Counted from the first letter of the stretch, positions 27,834-37,286 are shown. The stretch: 64,000 bases of DNA from Chitinivorax sp. B (GCF_005503445.1 NZ_SCOH01000025.1:1-64000), one strand, 5' to 3'. Numbers and translations: made by a program. Notes: a model not told the origin generated them from the letters alone.

Positions 27834-27872
27834 GTTTAGAAAATTATCCTATTAACCAGGAGTATCAAATAA

Positions 27873-28376
27873 ATGAAAGATGTATACCTTAAGTTTGCTG
27901 GTAAGTTCAAAATTGATGGCGAAGCACGCGATAAAGACCATGATAAGTGGTTGGAAATCGAGAGCTGGTCGCACATGATTCGCCAGCCCAAGTCGGCAAC
28001 GGCATCCAGTGCGGGCGGTCATACTGCAGAGCGTTGTGAGCATGGAGACATGGTGTTCGTTAAAGACCTGGATCAAACTTCTCCTAAACTGTGGGAAGCA
28101 TGTTCCGCTGGTCATACCTTTGATGAGGTAACCATTGATTTCATGCGTGCAGATGGTGGTAGCCGCGTCAAGTACCTGGAAATCAAGCTGAAGCATGTAA
28201 TCATTTCCAGCGTAACGCCAAGCGTTGCCAATGAAGGCATTCCCAGCGAAACACTGGCACTGAAGTATGCTGCAGTACAGTGGACCTACACTGCTCAAGG
28301 TGTTGAAGGTGGTGCCAAGGGTAACACCAATGGTGCTTGGAGTTTGTCCAAGAACACCAACCAGTACACCGTTTAA
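27873..28376 (+). CDS. hcp: Type VI secretion tube protein Hcp (TssD)
   Basis: 167 residues, Hcp1-type: MKDVYLKFAGKFKIDGEARD, WLEIESWSHMIRQPKSATAS, the central CEHGDMVFVKDLDQTSPKLW, and VKYLEIKLKHVIISSV. It forms the hexameric rings of the inner tube, is secreted, and can carry small effectors. CCAGGAG lies upstream of the ATG. A strong terminator follows 14 bases after the stop, which should give Hcp more transcript than the tssE-G genes downstream. Confidence 0.96.
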   Translation: MKDVYLKFAGKFKIDGEARDKDHDKWLEIESWSHMIRQPKSATASSAGGHTAERCEHGDMVFVKDLDQTSPKLWEACSAGHTFDEVTIDFMRADGGSRVKYLEIKLKHVIISSVTPSVANEGIPSETLALKYAAVQWTYTAQGVEGGAKGNTNGAWSLSKNTNQYTV

Positions 28377-28389
28377 TCAGTGTGTTAAC

Positions 28390-28419
28390 AAAAAGGCGGC
28401 GTTTCGGCGCCGCTTTTTT
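28390..28419 (+). terminator. Intrinsic terminator between hcp and tssE
   Basis: GCGGCG, six-base loop, CGCCGC, then six T; flanking A-run opposite the T-run. Partial read-through must occur, or tssE must have its own promoter. Confidence 0.85.
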
Positions 28420-28447
28420 CTTTATTATTCAATCTATTGGGTGTGAT

Positions 28448-28939
28448 GTGATACAGCGAGGATTCGCACCGACACTGTTCGAAAAATTGTTTGATGACGA
28501 GCCACGTGTGCCATCCGAGGCAAACCCGTTGCGTCGCTTGAATGTCGAGCAACTAAAAGAATCAGTCGCCAAGGATCTGGAAGCATTATTGAATAGCCGG
28601 CGTGGCTTTGATGAAGGATTGGACGCATATCCGCAAGCAAAACGGTCTATTCTAAGTTTTGGCATCATTGATTTTGTTGGTATGAGTCTGTCCAATCCGG
28701 ATGACTGCCATCGAATCTGCCTAGCTTTGGAAGAAACGATCTATGCGCATGAAATGCGCTTGCAAAACGTCAAGGTGTCGCTGGACGCCGCGAAAGGCAG
28801 TACCAATTCGCTGGTGTTTTCGATTAGTGCATTGCTGGTTGTCCATCCGGCGCAGGAGCCAGTTAGTTTCGATGCATTCCTGCAACCGACAACACAACAA
28901 TATTCTGTAAACCAAGCACGTCGTATACGGGCACAATAA
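28448..28939 (+). CDS. tssE: Type VI secretion baseplate protein TssE
   Basis: 163 residues from the GTG at 28448 (MIQRGFAPTLFEKLFDDEP). The open frame runs back through the terminator to 28337, which cannot be coding. The gp25/GPW lysozyme-like wedge motif is seen as SVAKDLEALLNSRRG and SILSFGIIDFVGMSL, with YAHEMRLQNVKVSL near the end. It initiates sheath polymerisation in the baseplate with TssF and TssG. The start is uncertain because the ribosome site is weak. Confidence 0.88.
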   Translation: MIQRGFAPTLFEKLFDDEPRVPSEANPLRRLNVEQLKESVAKDLEALLNSRRGFDEGLDAYPQAKRSILSFGIIDFVGMSLSNPDDCHRICLALEETIYAHEMRLQNVKVSLDAAKGSTNSLVFSISALLVVHPAQEPVSFDAFLQPTTQQYSVNQARRIRAQ

Positions 28940-28945
28940 TCCGTG

Positions 28946-30781
28946 ATGGATGACCTTTTACCTTATTACGAGAGTGAACTGACGCTGTTGAAGCGTCATG
29001 CTCGAGAGTTTGCCGAGCAATATCCCAAAATTGCCAACCGCCTATTGATGGCGGGTGAAAATGTCGAGGACCCTCATGTTGAACGGCTGATCCAAGCATT
29101 TGCATTGTTGGCCGCGCGTGTACATAAAAAGCTTGAGGATGACTATCCCGAGTTTACTGCTGCGTTGTTTGAAGTGTTGTATCCGCAATATTTGCGGCCT
29201 TTTCCAGCCTGTTCCATTGCCCGTTTTAGTGCCGCTTCTGCAGGCCAGGTGACTGGGACGGTATGCATGCCCCGTGGAACGACACTGAACTCGCGCCCGA
29301 TTAAAGGTGTACCAGTCAAGTTCCGTACTACTTACGATGTCAATTTGGCACCGATCAGTTTGACCGATGCATTGTTCAGGCCTTATCTATCTCCTCCGGC
29401 TGGGACGGCACTGCCGCCCCGTAGCAATGCTTCGTTGACCTTTACGTTGACGGGCGACTCGGACCAAGCCGGATTGGATACCTTGGACTTATCCAAGCTG
29501 CGGGTATTCATCGATGCAGAGCCATCGCTGGTCAGTTTGTTGCGCGAAGTGTTGTTTCAATTGTGTGTCGGTGTTGCTGTAGAGATTGGCCTGGGACCTT
29601 GGCGGATTATCAAAAACAGAGTGTGTCTGCCCGTTGGTTTCGAACAGCATGAATCTCTGTTGGATGATGATGCTCGTTCGCATGCGGCTTATCGGTTATT
29701 GATCGAATATTTTACCTTTCCGGATAAATTCAATTTCTTCGATTTCGATCTGGACATCCTGCGCAAAATCATTCCGCCGCGTGCTCGTAGCATTAAGATC
29801 CATCTCTTGTTGGATACAGCATCTCAGGCGGATACCTTCGAACGCTTGATGGAACAGGTCAATGTGTCACACTTCCAGTTATTCTGCACGCCGGTCGTGA
29901 ATCTGTTCGAACTTCGTGGCGAGCCGATACGGGTGGATCACCGTAAGGTACAGTACCCAGTTTTGCCGGACGCTCGTCGTGCATCTGCTTATGAGGTTTA
30001 CGCGATCGATGCCGTGGAGCAGGTGAGGGAGTCGGCAACAGGGGTCGAGATCAATCCGTTTCAACCGTTTTATTCCCTCAAGCATGGACGAAATCAGTCC
30101 AAGGGTCGTTACTGGCATCTGTCACGGGATGAACGCGTGGCGGTGCGTAGCCCAGGCCATGAATACGAAATCATGGTGGTGGACGAGTATTTCGATCCGT
30201 CGGTTGAGCAGGAAGAAACATTAAGCATTCAGTTACGTTGTACCAATCGCGATTTGCCTTCGCAGATGCCTGTCGGCTTAGCCGAAGGTGATTTGTTCAT
30301 GGAAGGTGGATCTAGCACGCGTGTTGTCCAATTGCTTCGCAAGCCAACGGGGACGTATCGGTTTAACCATACGGGTGACGGTAGCTGGCGATTGATTTCC
30401 GCGCTGTCGTTGAATCATCTGTCACTGGTATCTGAGAGTGGGGATGCCTTGCGTGAAGTGATGTCCTTATACAATCTCCCTGGCAACAGTCAGAACCGTC
30501 GTTTGATCGAAGGTATTGAGCATGTCAGTACACGTGGTGTGACGACACGTATGCCAGGTAATCCATTTCCGACCTTTGTTAAAGGGGTGGAAGTCCGGAT
30601 TGGCGTATTGCCCGGGAACTTTGTCGGTACGGGAGTCTGGTTGTTTGCGCAAATCATGTCGCGATTTCTCGGGCTGTATGTCCACCTGAACAATTTTGTG
30701 CAAGTGGTCGTGGTCAACGCCGCAACTGGCGAGATACTTCATACGTGTGAACCATGCAGCGGCGACATTACACTCCTGTAA
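28946..30781 (+). CDS. tssF: Type VI secretion baseplate protein TssF
   Basis: 611 residues from ATG 28946 (a GTG three bases earlier is the alternative). The N terminus is diagnostic: LLPYYESELTLLKRHAREFA, then GENVEDPHVERLIQAFALLA and LYPQYLRPFPACSIARF. Baseplate wedge component acting with TssE and TssG. It follows tssE by 6 bases and overlaps tssG by 28 bases. Confidence 0.95.
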   Translation: MDDLLPYYESELTLLKRHAREFAEQYPKIANRLLMAGENVEDPHVERLIQAFALLAARVHKKLEDDYPEFTAALFEVLYPQYLRPFPACSIARFSAASAGQVTGTVCMPRGTTLNSRPIKGVPVKFRTTYDVNLAPISLTDALFRPYLSPPAGTALPPRSNASLTFTLTGDSDQAGLDTLDLSKLRVFIDAEPSLVSLLREVLFQLCVGVAVEIGLGPWRIIKNRVCLPVGFEQHESLLDDDARSHAAYRLLIEYFTFPDKFNFFDFDLDILRKIIPPRARSIKIHLLLDTASQADTFERLMEQVNVSHFQLFCTPVVNLFELRGEPIRVDHRKVQYPVLPDARRASAYEVYAIDAVEQVRESATGVEINPFQPFYSLKHGRNQSKGRYWHLSRDERVAVRSPGHEYEIMVVDEYFDPSVEQEETLSIQLRCTNRDLPSQMPVGLAEGDLFMEGGSSTRVVQLLRKPTGTYRFNHTGDGSWRLISALSLNHLSLVSESGDALREVMSLYNLPGNSQNRRLIEGIEHVSTRGVTTRMPGNPFPTFVKGVEVRIGVLPGNFVGTGVWLFAQIMSRFLGLYVHLNNFVQVVVVNAATGEILHTCEPCSGDITLL

Positions 30782-31803
30782 TCAATCGATTGACCGGTGA
30801 ACCAGAGCGTTTCGAGTTCTTTCAGTCCGTGCGGTTGCTAACGGGGCTGTTAGCACGACAGCAAACTTTATCTTCCGCACGGGTGGTGGGGGATTTAGTT
30901 CGATTCAAGGATTCGTTGCGGCTAACCTTTCCGCCTAGCGAGGTTGAAAAGCTCGATGACCTGACTCGGGCAGGCGAAGAGGATGTGCGTCGCACCAGTG
31001 CCCGTTACGTGTTGACACCGACCTTTTTCGGCCTGACAGGGCCGACCGGCGTATTGCCACGGCACTACACCGAAATGCTCGCTGAACGAGAGCAGATATA
31101 TCGGGATCGTGCAGCAAAGGCGTTTCTGGATGTGTTCTCCAGCCGGATGACAACCTTGTTCTTTCGAGCATGGCAAAAATACCGTCTTCCTATTCGCCAC
31201 GAGATTGAACCTCGTCGTGGCTATCTGCCGGAATTGCTGCGCTTGGCCGGCATTCATTTTGATAGCCATGATCCGGACCGACAGGACCTCTGTTCCGAAC
31301 TGTCCGATGAAGTATTTGCTGAATACGCCGGTGTATTGCGTCATCAGCCGGTATCAGCCATGAATGTGGCGCGGGTGCTTGCAGATTACTTTGATGTGGT
31401 TGTTCAGGCTGAACAGTTTGTCGGGCGCTGGTTTGAGCTGGATGAAACGCAAGTGACCCGATTAGGCGGCGATTGCGCCACGCTGGGGGTGAGCGCTTTT
31501 TGTGGTGGCCGTGTCTGGCAGCGTGATCAGCGCATAAAGCTGTGTATTGGGCCGATGACGATTGATGACTTTCGTTGTTTCTTGCCCAATGGCCGAAACA
31601 TGCGGGCAATGACCAAATTGTTGAAATATTGGTGTGGCTATACCTGTGAATGGGAAGTCAAGCTAATTCTCAAGAAGGAAGAGGTCAAGCCAGTGCAAAT
31701 CTCAGCCAGTGGATTGGGTACCATGCTGGGGCGAGACACATTTCTGGTCAGCAAGGCGGCTGAGCAAGACATGAGTGAAGCACGTTATGAGCTGGTGTTT
31801 TGA
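30754..31803 (+). CDS. tssG: Type VI secretion baseplate protein TssG
   Basis: 349 residues. Family marks: EPERFEFFQSVRLLTG, TPTFFGLTGPTGVLPRHYTE, then FLDVFSSRMTTLFFRAWQKY and the C-terminal LGRDTFLVSKA. Completes the TssE-F-G wedge. The start lies inside the 3' end of tssF. Confidence 0.95.
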   Translation: MQRRHYTPVINRLTGEPERFEFFQSVRLLTGLLARQQTLSSARVVGDLVRFKDSLRLTFPPSEVEKLDDLTRAGEEDVRRTSARYVLTPTFFGLTGPTGVLPRHYTEMLAEREQIYRDRAAKAFLDVFSSRMTTLFFRAWQKYRLPIRHEIEPRRGYLPELLRLAGIHFDSHDPDRQDLCSELSDEVFAEYAGVLRHQPVSAMNVARVLADYFDVVVQAEQFVGRWFELDETQVTRLGGDCATLGVSAFCGGRVWQRDQRIKLCIGPMTIDDFRCFLPNGRNMRAMTKLLKYWCGYTCEWEVKLILKKEEVKPVQISASGLGTMLGRDTFLVSKAAEQDMSEARYELVF

Positions 31804-31863
31804 TGGCACCTGACTTATCTAAAAAGAATGCAATAAATTTTGTCTACTGATTAAGGACGCGCC

Positions 31864-34560
31864 ATGTCAGGCAACCTGAAAGCCCTTATTTCCAAATTGA
31901 CCTCAATCAGTCGCAGTGCTGCTGAACGCGCGGCCAGCCTGTGTGTCTCGCGTGGTCATTATGAAGTTGATGTTGAACACTTGATCCTGTCATTGTTGGA
32001 AGATGACGATAGTGACCTGTGCTGGTTGTGCAAGAAGTATGGCATCAGCAAGACTCAGCTGGAGCGCGATCTCGCGCAAGAGCTGACACAGTTCAAGAAT
32101 GGCAATACCCGCACCCCAGTCTTTTCACCACATCTGCCCAAATTGCTGGAGCAGGCATGGTTGCTCGCGTCAATTGAATCAGAAACCAGCAGGATTCGCA
32201 GTGGGCACTTGTTGCTGGCCTTATTGACCGAACCAGAGCTGTCGCAACTAGCGCATCGTGCTTCATCACTGTATGCGCAGTTTCCGCTGGAAGAGCTGAA
32301 GCATAAGTTGACCGATATTGCAGCCAACTGGCCTGAAGCTGGGCAAGCTGTTCGCATGGTCGAGGGAGAAGCAGAATCTGGCTCGCCCGCAGCAATTCAG
32401 CCGCAGGGGGCGTTGGGCAAAACACCTGCGTTGGATCAATTCACAACCAATCTGACGCAGCGTGCATTGGATGGCAAGATTGACCCGGTCATTGGTCGTG
32501 ATATTGAAATCAGACAAGTTATTGATATTTTGATGCGTCGTCGGCAGAACAACCCGATCCTGACTGGTGAGGCCGGAGTAGGGAAGACTGCTGTGGTTGA
32601 AGGTTTGGCCTTGAGGATAGCCAAAGGTGACGTGCCGCCACCGTTGCAAGGGGTAGCACTGCACGTGCTTGACTTGGGGTTATTGCAGGCTGGTGCCAGC
32701 GTCAAAGGCGAGTTCGAAAATCGACTGAAGAATGTCATTGACGAAGTGAAGCGCAGTCCACATCCAATCATTCTGTTCATTGACGAAGCTCATACCATGA
32801 TTGGTGCTGGTGGCCAAGCTGGTCAGAATGATGCGGCCAATCTGCTCAAGCCTGCATTGGCTCGTGGCGAGCTGCGTACCATTGCCGCCACGACCTGGGG
32901 TGAATACAAGAAATACTTCGAAAAAGATGCGGCCCTGACTCGCCGGTTCCAGGTTGTGAAAGTTGAAGAGCCATCATTGGAAGTCGCGTGCGACATGTTG
33001 CGCGCCATGTCCCATCTGATGGAAAAACACTTCACCATCAGGATCATGGATGAAGCAATTGTAGAGGCGGTCCGCCTTTCTGCCCGCTATATTACTGGTC
33101 GTCAGTTACCAGATAAGGCCGTGAGCGTGCTGGATACTGCATGTGCACGTGTGGCCTTGGCCAATTCTGCCAAGCCAGAGGCGGTTGAACTGGCAGAGAA
33201 ACGGCTTGAACGTATTCAGGTGGAAATTGCTTCGTTGGACCGTGAAGTGGCAACGGGCGGTGATCATTACAAACGCTTGGATGAGTTGCGAGAGCTACAG
33301 GCTGCTTTGCAGATAGATATTGAACAACGCCGACAGCGCTGGGAGCAGGAAAAGCAGATTGCTGGCGAGATTGCTGTTCTACGTGGCGAAATCGAAACAG
33401 AGCTGCAGGCGACACCGGCACCAGAAACCGCGACTGAAAAAGGCAAGCGACGCAAGCCAGTTTTGTCACCCAAGGCTGAAAAGCTGGAAGCGCTCAAAAA
33501 GCAGCTGGCGGAGCTGCAAGGTGAAGAGCCGTTGGTCCCGGTATGTGTGGATGGCAATGTCGTTGCTGAAATCATCTCCGCTTGGACGGGTATTCCACTT
33601 GGCAAAATGGTCAAGGATGAGATCAAAACCGTATTGGCGTTGGGTGAAGCCTTAAAGGAACGGGTTATTGGTCAGGACCATGCCATTGAGCAGGTCGCAC
33701 AGCGTGTGCGTACAGCACGGGCAAATCTGGAAGATCCAAATAAACCCAAAGGCGTGTTCATGTTTGTTGGCCCGAGCGGTGTGGGTAAAACTGAAACGGC
33801 ATTGGCCCTGGCTGATTCGCTTTATGGCGGTGAGCGTAATCTGATCACCATCAATATGTCTGAGTATCAGGAGGCACATACAGTCTCGGCGTTGAAAGGA
33901 TCACCCCCTGGTTATGTTGGTTATGGGGAAGGCGGCGTGTTGACTGAGGCAGTGCGGCGAAAACCCTACAGCGTGGTATTGCTGGACGAAGTGGAGAAGG
34001 CTCACCCAGATGTGTTGGAAATGTTTTTTCAAGTGTTCGACAAAGGGGTGATGGACGATGCCGAAGGCCGTGAGATTGACTTCAAGAACACCATTATCAT
34101 TCTTACTTCGAATGTTGGCTCATCGACCATCATGCAAGCTTGCCTGAATAAATCTGCTGAAGAGATTCCGGATGCAGACGCTTTGGTCGAGCACTTGCGA
34201 CCACAACTGTTCAAGGCATTCAAGCCGGCCTTTCTGGGGCGGATGAAGGTGGTACCGTATTTCCCAATTTCTGACGATACGCTTGAACTGATCATTCGCC
34301 TCAAGCTTGATCGAGTTGGCAGGCGTATTGCCAGCAATCACAAGGCTGAGTTCATCTATGATGATGGCTTGGTAGATACCGTGCTGAATCGATGCACCGA
34401 GGTCGACAGTGGCGCACGTAATGTTGATCATATTCTGAATGGTAGTGTGTTGCCGGAAATCGCGGAACACGTGCTGGCCAAGTTGGCTGAAGGCAAGGCC
34501 GTGAAGAAGGTCAAGCTGAGTGCCAATGAAACCGGTCGGATCAAGTACCAGATTACTTGA
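31864..34560 (+). CDS. clpV: Type VI secretion AAA+ ATPase ClpV (TssH)
   Basis: 898 residues. The N-terminal Clp-N domain is followed by a first AAA module (Walker A GEAGVGKTAVVE, Walker B IILFIDEAHTMIGAGG), a middle coiled coil of about 120 residues, and a second AAA module (GPSGVGKTETAL, VVLLDEVEKAHPDVLE). It disassembles contracted sheath for recycling by recognising TssC. The fork FPISDDTLELIIRLKLDRVG region and length favour ClpV over ClpB, as does context. AAGGA precedes the ATG. Confidence 0.96.
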   Translation: MSGNLKALISKLTSISRSAAERAASLCVSRGHYEVDVEHLILSLLEDDDSDLCWLCKKYGISKTQLERDLAQELTQFKNGNTRTPVFSPHLPKLLEQAWLLASIESETSRIRSGHLLLALLTEPELSQLAHRASSLYAQFPLEELKHKLTDIAANWPEAGQAVRMVEGEAESGSPAAIQPQGALGKTPALDQFTTNLTQRALDGKIDPVIGRDIEIRQVIDILMRRRQNNPILTGEAGVGKTAVVEGLALRIAKGDVPPPLQGVALHVLDLGLLQAGASVKGEFENRLKNVIDEVKRSPHPIILFIDEAHTMIGAGGQAGQNDAANLLKPALARGELRTIAATTWGEYKKYFEKDAALTRRFQVVKVEEPSLEVACDMLRAMSHLMEKHFTIRIMDEAIVEAVRLSARYITGRQLPDKAVSVLDTACARVALANSAKPEAVELAEKRLERIQVEIASLDREVATGGDHYKRLDELRELQAALQIDIEQRRQRWEQEKQIAGEIAVLRGEIETELQATPAPETATEKGKRRKPVLSPKAEKLEALKKQLAELQGEEPLVPVCVDGNVVAEIISAWTGIPLGKMVKDEIKTVLALGEALKERVIGQDHAIEQVAQRVRTARANLEDPNKPKGVFMFVGPSGVGKTETALALADSLYGGERNLITINMSEYQEAHTVSALKGSPPGYVGYGEGGVLTEAVRRKPYSVVLLDEVEKAHPDVLEMFFQVFDKGVMDDAEGREIDFKNTIIILTSNVGSSTIMQACLNKSAEEIPDADALVEHLRPQLFKAFKPAFLGRMKVVPYFPISDDTLELIIRLKLDRVGRRIASNHKAEFIYDDGLVDTVLNRCTEVDSGARNVDHILNGSVLPEIAEHVLAKLAEGKAVKKVKLSANETGRIKYQIT

Positions 34561-34650
34561 TCATATGAGCACAGGTTGCCGGGGCTGTTTCCCGTAGGCC
34601 TGTGCCGTGATATAACATGCCAATCAAGGCTTACAACCAAGAGTGTATTC

Positions 34651-35217
34651 ATGCGAATCCCCAGCATTCGCCAGACCCATCCAATCGAAGTATTTGCAGT
34701 TCGTCGTAAGCCCCGCCCCGGAGAGCATCTGAGCCCGGTTTTCGTGGTGTTGTGTTCTGCAACAACGGTGGCTCGCCTGTTTCGTGATGATATTGCGGAG
34801 TTTGCCGAACAACTGGCAATGGCTATCGGGTCGGTTGACGCTGGCGCGCTGCGACTGGTGGAGCAGCATGTGTTTCCCAATCGGCCCATGATGGAATCGG
34901 TACAACAGGAAGTGTTGCAGTTGCGCCGTTTTGCAGGTGTATTGGGGCGATTATTGACCGCGGCATTGGAGCGGGAGCCGGACGTCATTGCCACTTTGCG
35001 CGGTGCTGAAGGGGTCGAGCATGGCATGTGTGTGGTGCTGGATCAGCAAGTTGGTACAGGACCTGCTTTGGTCCGGTTACCTGTCTTGCTGGATTCGAGA
35101 GAATTAAGCTCGGCGTTATTGCTGCCAAACAAACCTACTCGAATCCGTATCATGCCCGCGGCGGCGGCACATGATTTTGCCAATGTGATTGAGTTCATCA
35201 TTACTGGCATGAAGTAG
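34651..35217 (+). CDS. Unrecognised protein encoded between clpV and tssA
   Basis: 188 residues from the ATG at 34651; an extension to 34576 runs through a structured leader and is unlikely. No family recognised. The protein appears soluble and alpha/beta, with VFVVLCSATTVARLFRDDIA near residue 35, a helical centre (QLRRFAGVLGRLLTAALERE), and IRIMPAAAAHDFANVIEFII at the end. No signal peptide or membrane helix. It is separated from clpV by 90 bases containing an inverted repeat (GCACAGG / CCTGTGC) and from tssA by an intrinsic terminator, so it may be its own transcript. Accessory T6SS gene or unrelated passenger; cannot tell. Confidence 0.68.
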   Translation: MRIPSIRQTHPIEVFAVRRKPRPGEHLSPVFVVLCSATTVARLFRDDIAEFAEQLAMAIGSVDAGALRLVEQHVFPNRPMMESVQQEVLQLRRFAGVLGRLLTAALEREPDVIATLRGAEGVEHGMCVVLDQQVGTGPALVRLPVLLDSRELSSALLLPNKPTRIRIMPAAAAHDFANVIEFIITGMK

Positions 35218-35219
35218 TC

Positions 35220-35248
35220 ATGCCCTGGTCGAAAAACCAGGGCATTTT
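35220..35248 (+). terminator. Intrinsic terminator before tssA
   Basis: TGCCCTGGT, six-base loop, ACCAGGGCA, then TTTT, starting 3 bases after the stop of the unknown gene. Confidence 0.82.
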
Positions 35249-35283
35249 CCTAGAACGAAGGCAATGCCCAATTGAAAGCCGAG

Positions 35284-36351
35284 ATGGATAAACTGCTCAG
35301 CCCCATTTCCGATAATGCCCCATGTGGCGAGGACATGTCGTTTTCAACAGAATTCGACCAGATCAAGGAAGCCCGTCGTGATGAAGATCCTGCATTGGCG
35401 CAAGGTGACTGGGTCGCTGATGTCAAAAGGGCAGATTGGGACGAAGTACGTCGAATTTGTGAAGAGGTGTTGTCACGTTATTCCAAAGATCTGCGGGTAG
35501 CTGCCTGGTATGCCGAAGCGTTGGCCAAAACAGATGGCTTTGCCGGATTGGCCAAAGGTTGCGATGTCATCCGTGAGTTGCAGGACCGTTATTGGGATCA
35601 ATTACATCCTGTACCGGACGACGGTGACATGGAGTTGCGTATCGGTACGCTGGCTTATTTTGTCAGCCAATTGGCTGAGCTGGTGCGGACTATGCCATTG
35701 TGTCAATCCCCACAAGGTAAGTTTTCTTATGTTGATCAGGAAGCAGCCATTGCTTTTCAGTCCAGACTGGATAAGGACCCTGATCTGCGAGATTCGATGC
35801 CGGCCGGCAAGTTTACGTTGGAACAGCTACAGGAGGCGCAGCGGGCGACTCCAACGTCTTTCTATCAACGCCTGATCGATGGTTTTCGCACTAGTCGTCA
35901 ATCCTGGCAATTGTTGGCGGGGAGCATTGATGCCCACTTAGGGGTGGATGGTCCCTCTTTTGGTGTGCTGGAAGATGCGTTTGACAAGGTGGGTAATCTG
36001 CTTACCCGTATTACGCGTAACGCAGGTGTTGGTCTACCAAATGATTCTGGTAAGGAACAGCGTCCTGCTACTCAACCAGAAGAACCTGTGATGACGAACC
36101 AAGTAATTCATCAGCCCATGCCATATCAGGGGAATTGGCAAGGTCAGATCATGAGTCGTGAGCAGGCGATCCAGATGCTGGAATCTGTTGCGGAGTACTT
36201 CCGCCGTACGGAGCCACATAGTCCGGTAACGTATCTGGCACAAAAGGCAGCAGATTGGGGCAATATGCCATTACATGAATGGTTACAGGAAGTGGTCAAA
36301 GATGGTACGACACTTAGCCAGGTACAGGAATTGCTAGGTATACGTAGCTGA
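35284..36351 (+). CDS. tssA: Type VI secretion protein TssA
   Basis: About 355 residues from the ATG at 35284; TTG at 35272 is the alternative. The N-terminal ImpA domain has LLSPISDNAPCGEDMSF and WDEVRRICEEVLSRYSKDLR, with LQDRYWDQLHPVPDDGDMEL. The short C-terminal part includes MLESVAEYFRRTEPHSPVTY and NMPLHEWLQEVV, placing it in the short TssA class that acts as baseplate or sheath-priming factor. Last gene of the cluster on this strand. Confidence 0.93.
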   Translation: MDKLLSPISDNAPCGEDMSFSTEFDQIKEARRDEDPALAQGDWVADVKRADWDEVRRICEEVLSRYSKDLRVAAWYAEALAKTDGFAGLAKGCDVIRELQDRYWDQLHPVPDDGDMELRIGTLAYFVSQLAELVRTMPLCQSPQGKFSYVDQEAAIAFQSRLDKDPDLRDSMPAGKFTLEQLQEAQRATPTSFYQRLIDGFRTSRQSWQLLAGSIDAHLGVDGPSFGVLEDAFDKVGNLLTRITRNAGVGLPNDSGKEQRPATQPEEPVMTNQVIHQPMPYQGNWQGQIMSREQAIQMLESVAEYFRRTEPHSPVTYLAQKAADWGNMPLHEWLQEVVKDGTTLSQVQELLGIRS

Positions 36352-36396
36352 GTACAGTTGCTCAAGCGAGCAGACATCCCAATCAACGCATCGTAG

Positions 36397-36433
36397 AAAC
36401 ACAAAAGCCAGCTGAGCTGGCTTTTGTGTTTTG
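36397..36433. terminator. Bidirectional terminator between tssA and the CsgG-like gene
   Basis: A 16-base perfect stem beginning AAACACAAAAGCCAGC, three-base loop, with A-runs and T-runs on opposite sides. It serves both convergent transcripts. Confidence 0.9.
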
Positions 36434-36440
36434 TTTGGGA

Positions 36441-37235
36441 TTATCCCTTTTTGACAGCAGGTGCCGGTGGTAGTGATTTGGCTTGCAAATTGCGTACGTG
36501 TGGGATCAATTTGTTGACGGCATCCAAGAACGCCGCAGCAATTACTTTTCCTTCATTGGTATGGCTCCAACCTGCGCCACCCGCGCCACCTGCCGCACCA
36601 ATCAGAATAGCCCCGGCCCCAAGATCAGTCGCTTTGGACGAGCCTTCTGCAATGACCAGCTGTTCTGTTGTCTGGGCATCGGTTATGGTCAATACCACTT
36701 GGGCTTCCTTGAATTTGACATGCTCGGCCGCACCGGCAAACTTGGCCAGTATGGGGATCTGGCTCATCAAACCTCCGACACTTCCTCCTGCATCATTCTC
36801 CGAGAAGACCAGCGTAGGGGTCATGACAAACTGTGCTTCCAGCACATTTTTACGTGGATTGACCGTGGTGCCCTCACGAATCAACCCTTCTTCCTTCAAA
36901 TCCAGTTCCTGACGTGTGCCGCGCAGACCTTGGCTGCGATCGACTACCCTGAAACAGCCACTTTGCTGCAGCATCAGGCGTACCAATGGCAATGGTGATT
37001 CAGGTAAATTTCCCCGACTGGCGGTATATGTATACCCATTGGGGTTTTCGATGACACCAACGGTCGCAATCGGCTGATCACATTTTTCTATCTGTCGGGT
37101 TTCGCCAGACGAGCCTTTTTGACCTGCCGCGCCGGTTACCAGCCCGCCGGCATTGCCGGTTTCAATCGACGATTTGTTACAGCCAACCAAAGCGCTGGCC
37201 AAAAACAGATAAAACAAGGGAGTGCGAAAAGTCAT
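36441..37235 (-). CDS. CsgG-like lipoprotein
   Basis: 264 residues from the ATG at 37235; the TTG extension is unlikely. Lipoprotein signal: MTFRTPLFYLFLASALVGC, lipobox LVGC. Mature motifs such as PLVRLMLQQSGCFRVVDRSQ, FVMTPTLVFSEND, VVLTITDAQTTEQLVIAEGS and a glycine-rich segment GAGAILIGAAGGAGGAGWSH follow the CsgG/curli assembly family. No csgA or csgB genes lie nearby, so curli secretion is doubtful. Related periplasmic lipoproteins occur widely with unknown roles. It is convergent with tssA; whether it belongs to the T6SS is unclear. Confidence 0.75.
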   Translation of the reverse strand: MTFRTPLFYLFLASALVGCNKSSIETGNAGGLVTGAAGQKGSSGETRQIEKCDQPIATVGVIENPNGYTYTASRGNLPESPLPLVRLMLQQSGCFRVVDRSQGLRGTRQELDLKEEGLIREGTTVNPRKNVLEAQFVMTPTLVFSENDAGGSVGGLMSQIPILAKFAGAAEHVKFKEAQVVLTITDAQTTEQLVIAEGSSKATDLGAGAILIGAAGGAGGAGWSHTNEGKVIAAAFLDAVNKLIPHVRNLQAKSLPPAPAVKKG

Positions 37236-37286
37236 TTTGATCAAATTCCAAGGTGATGATTGCCGACAATACTATCGCATGACGAG

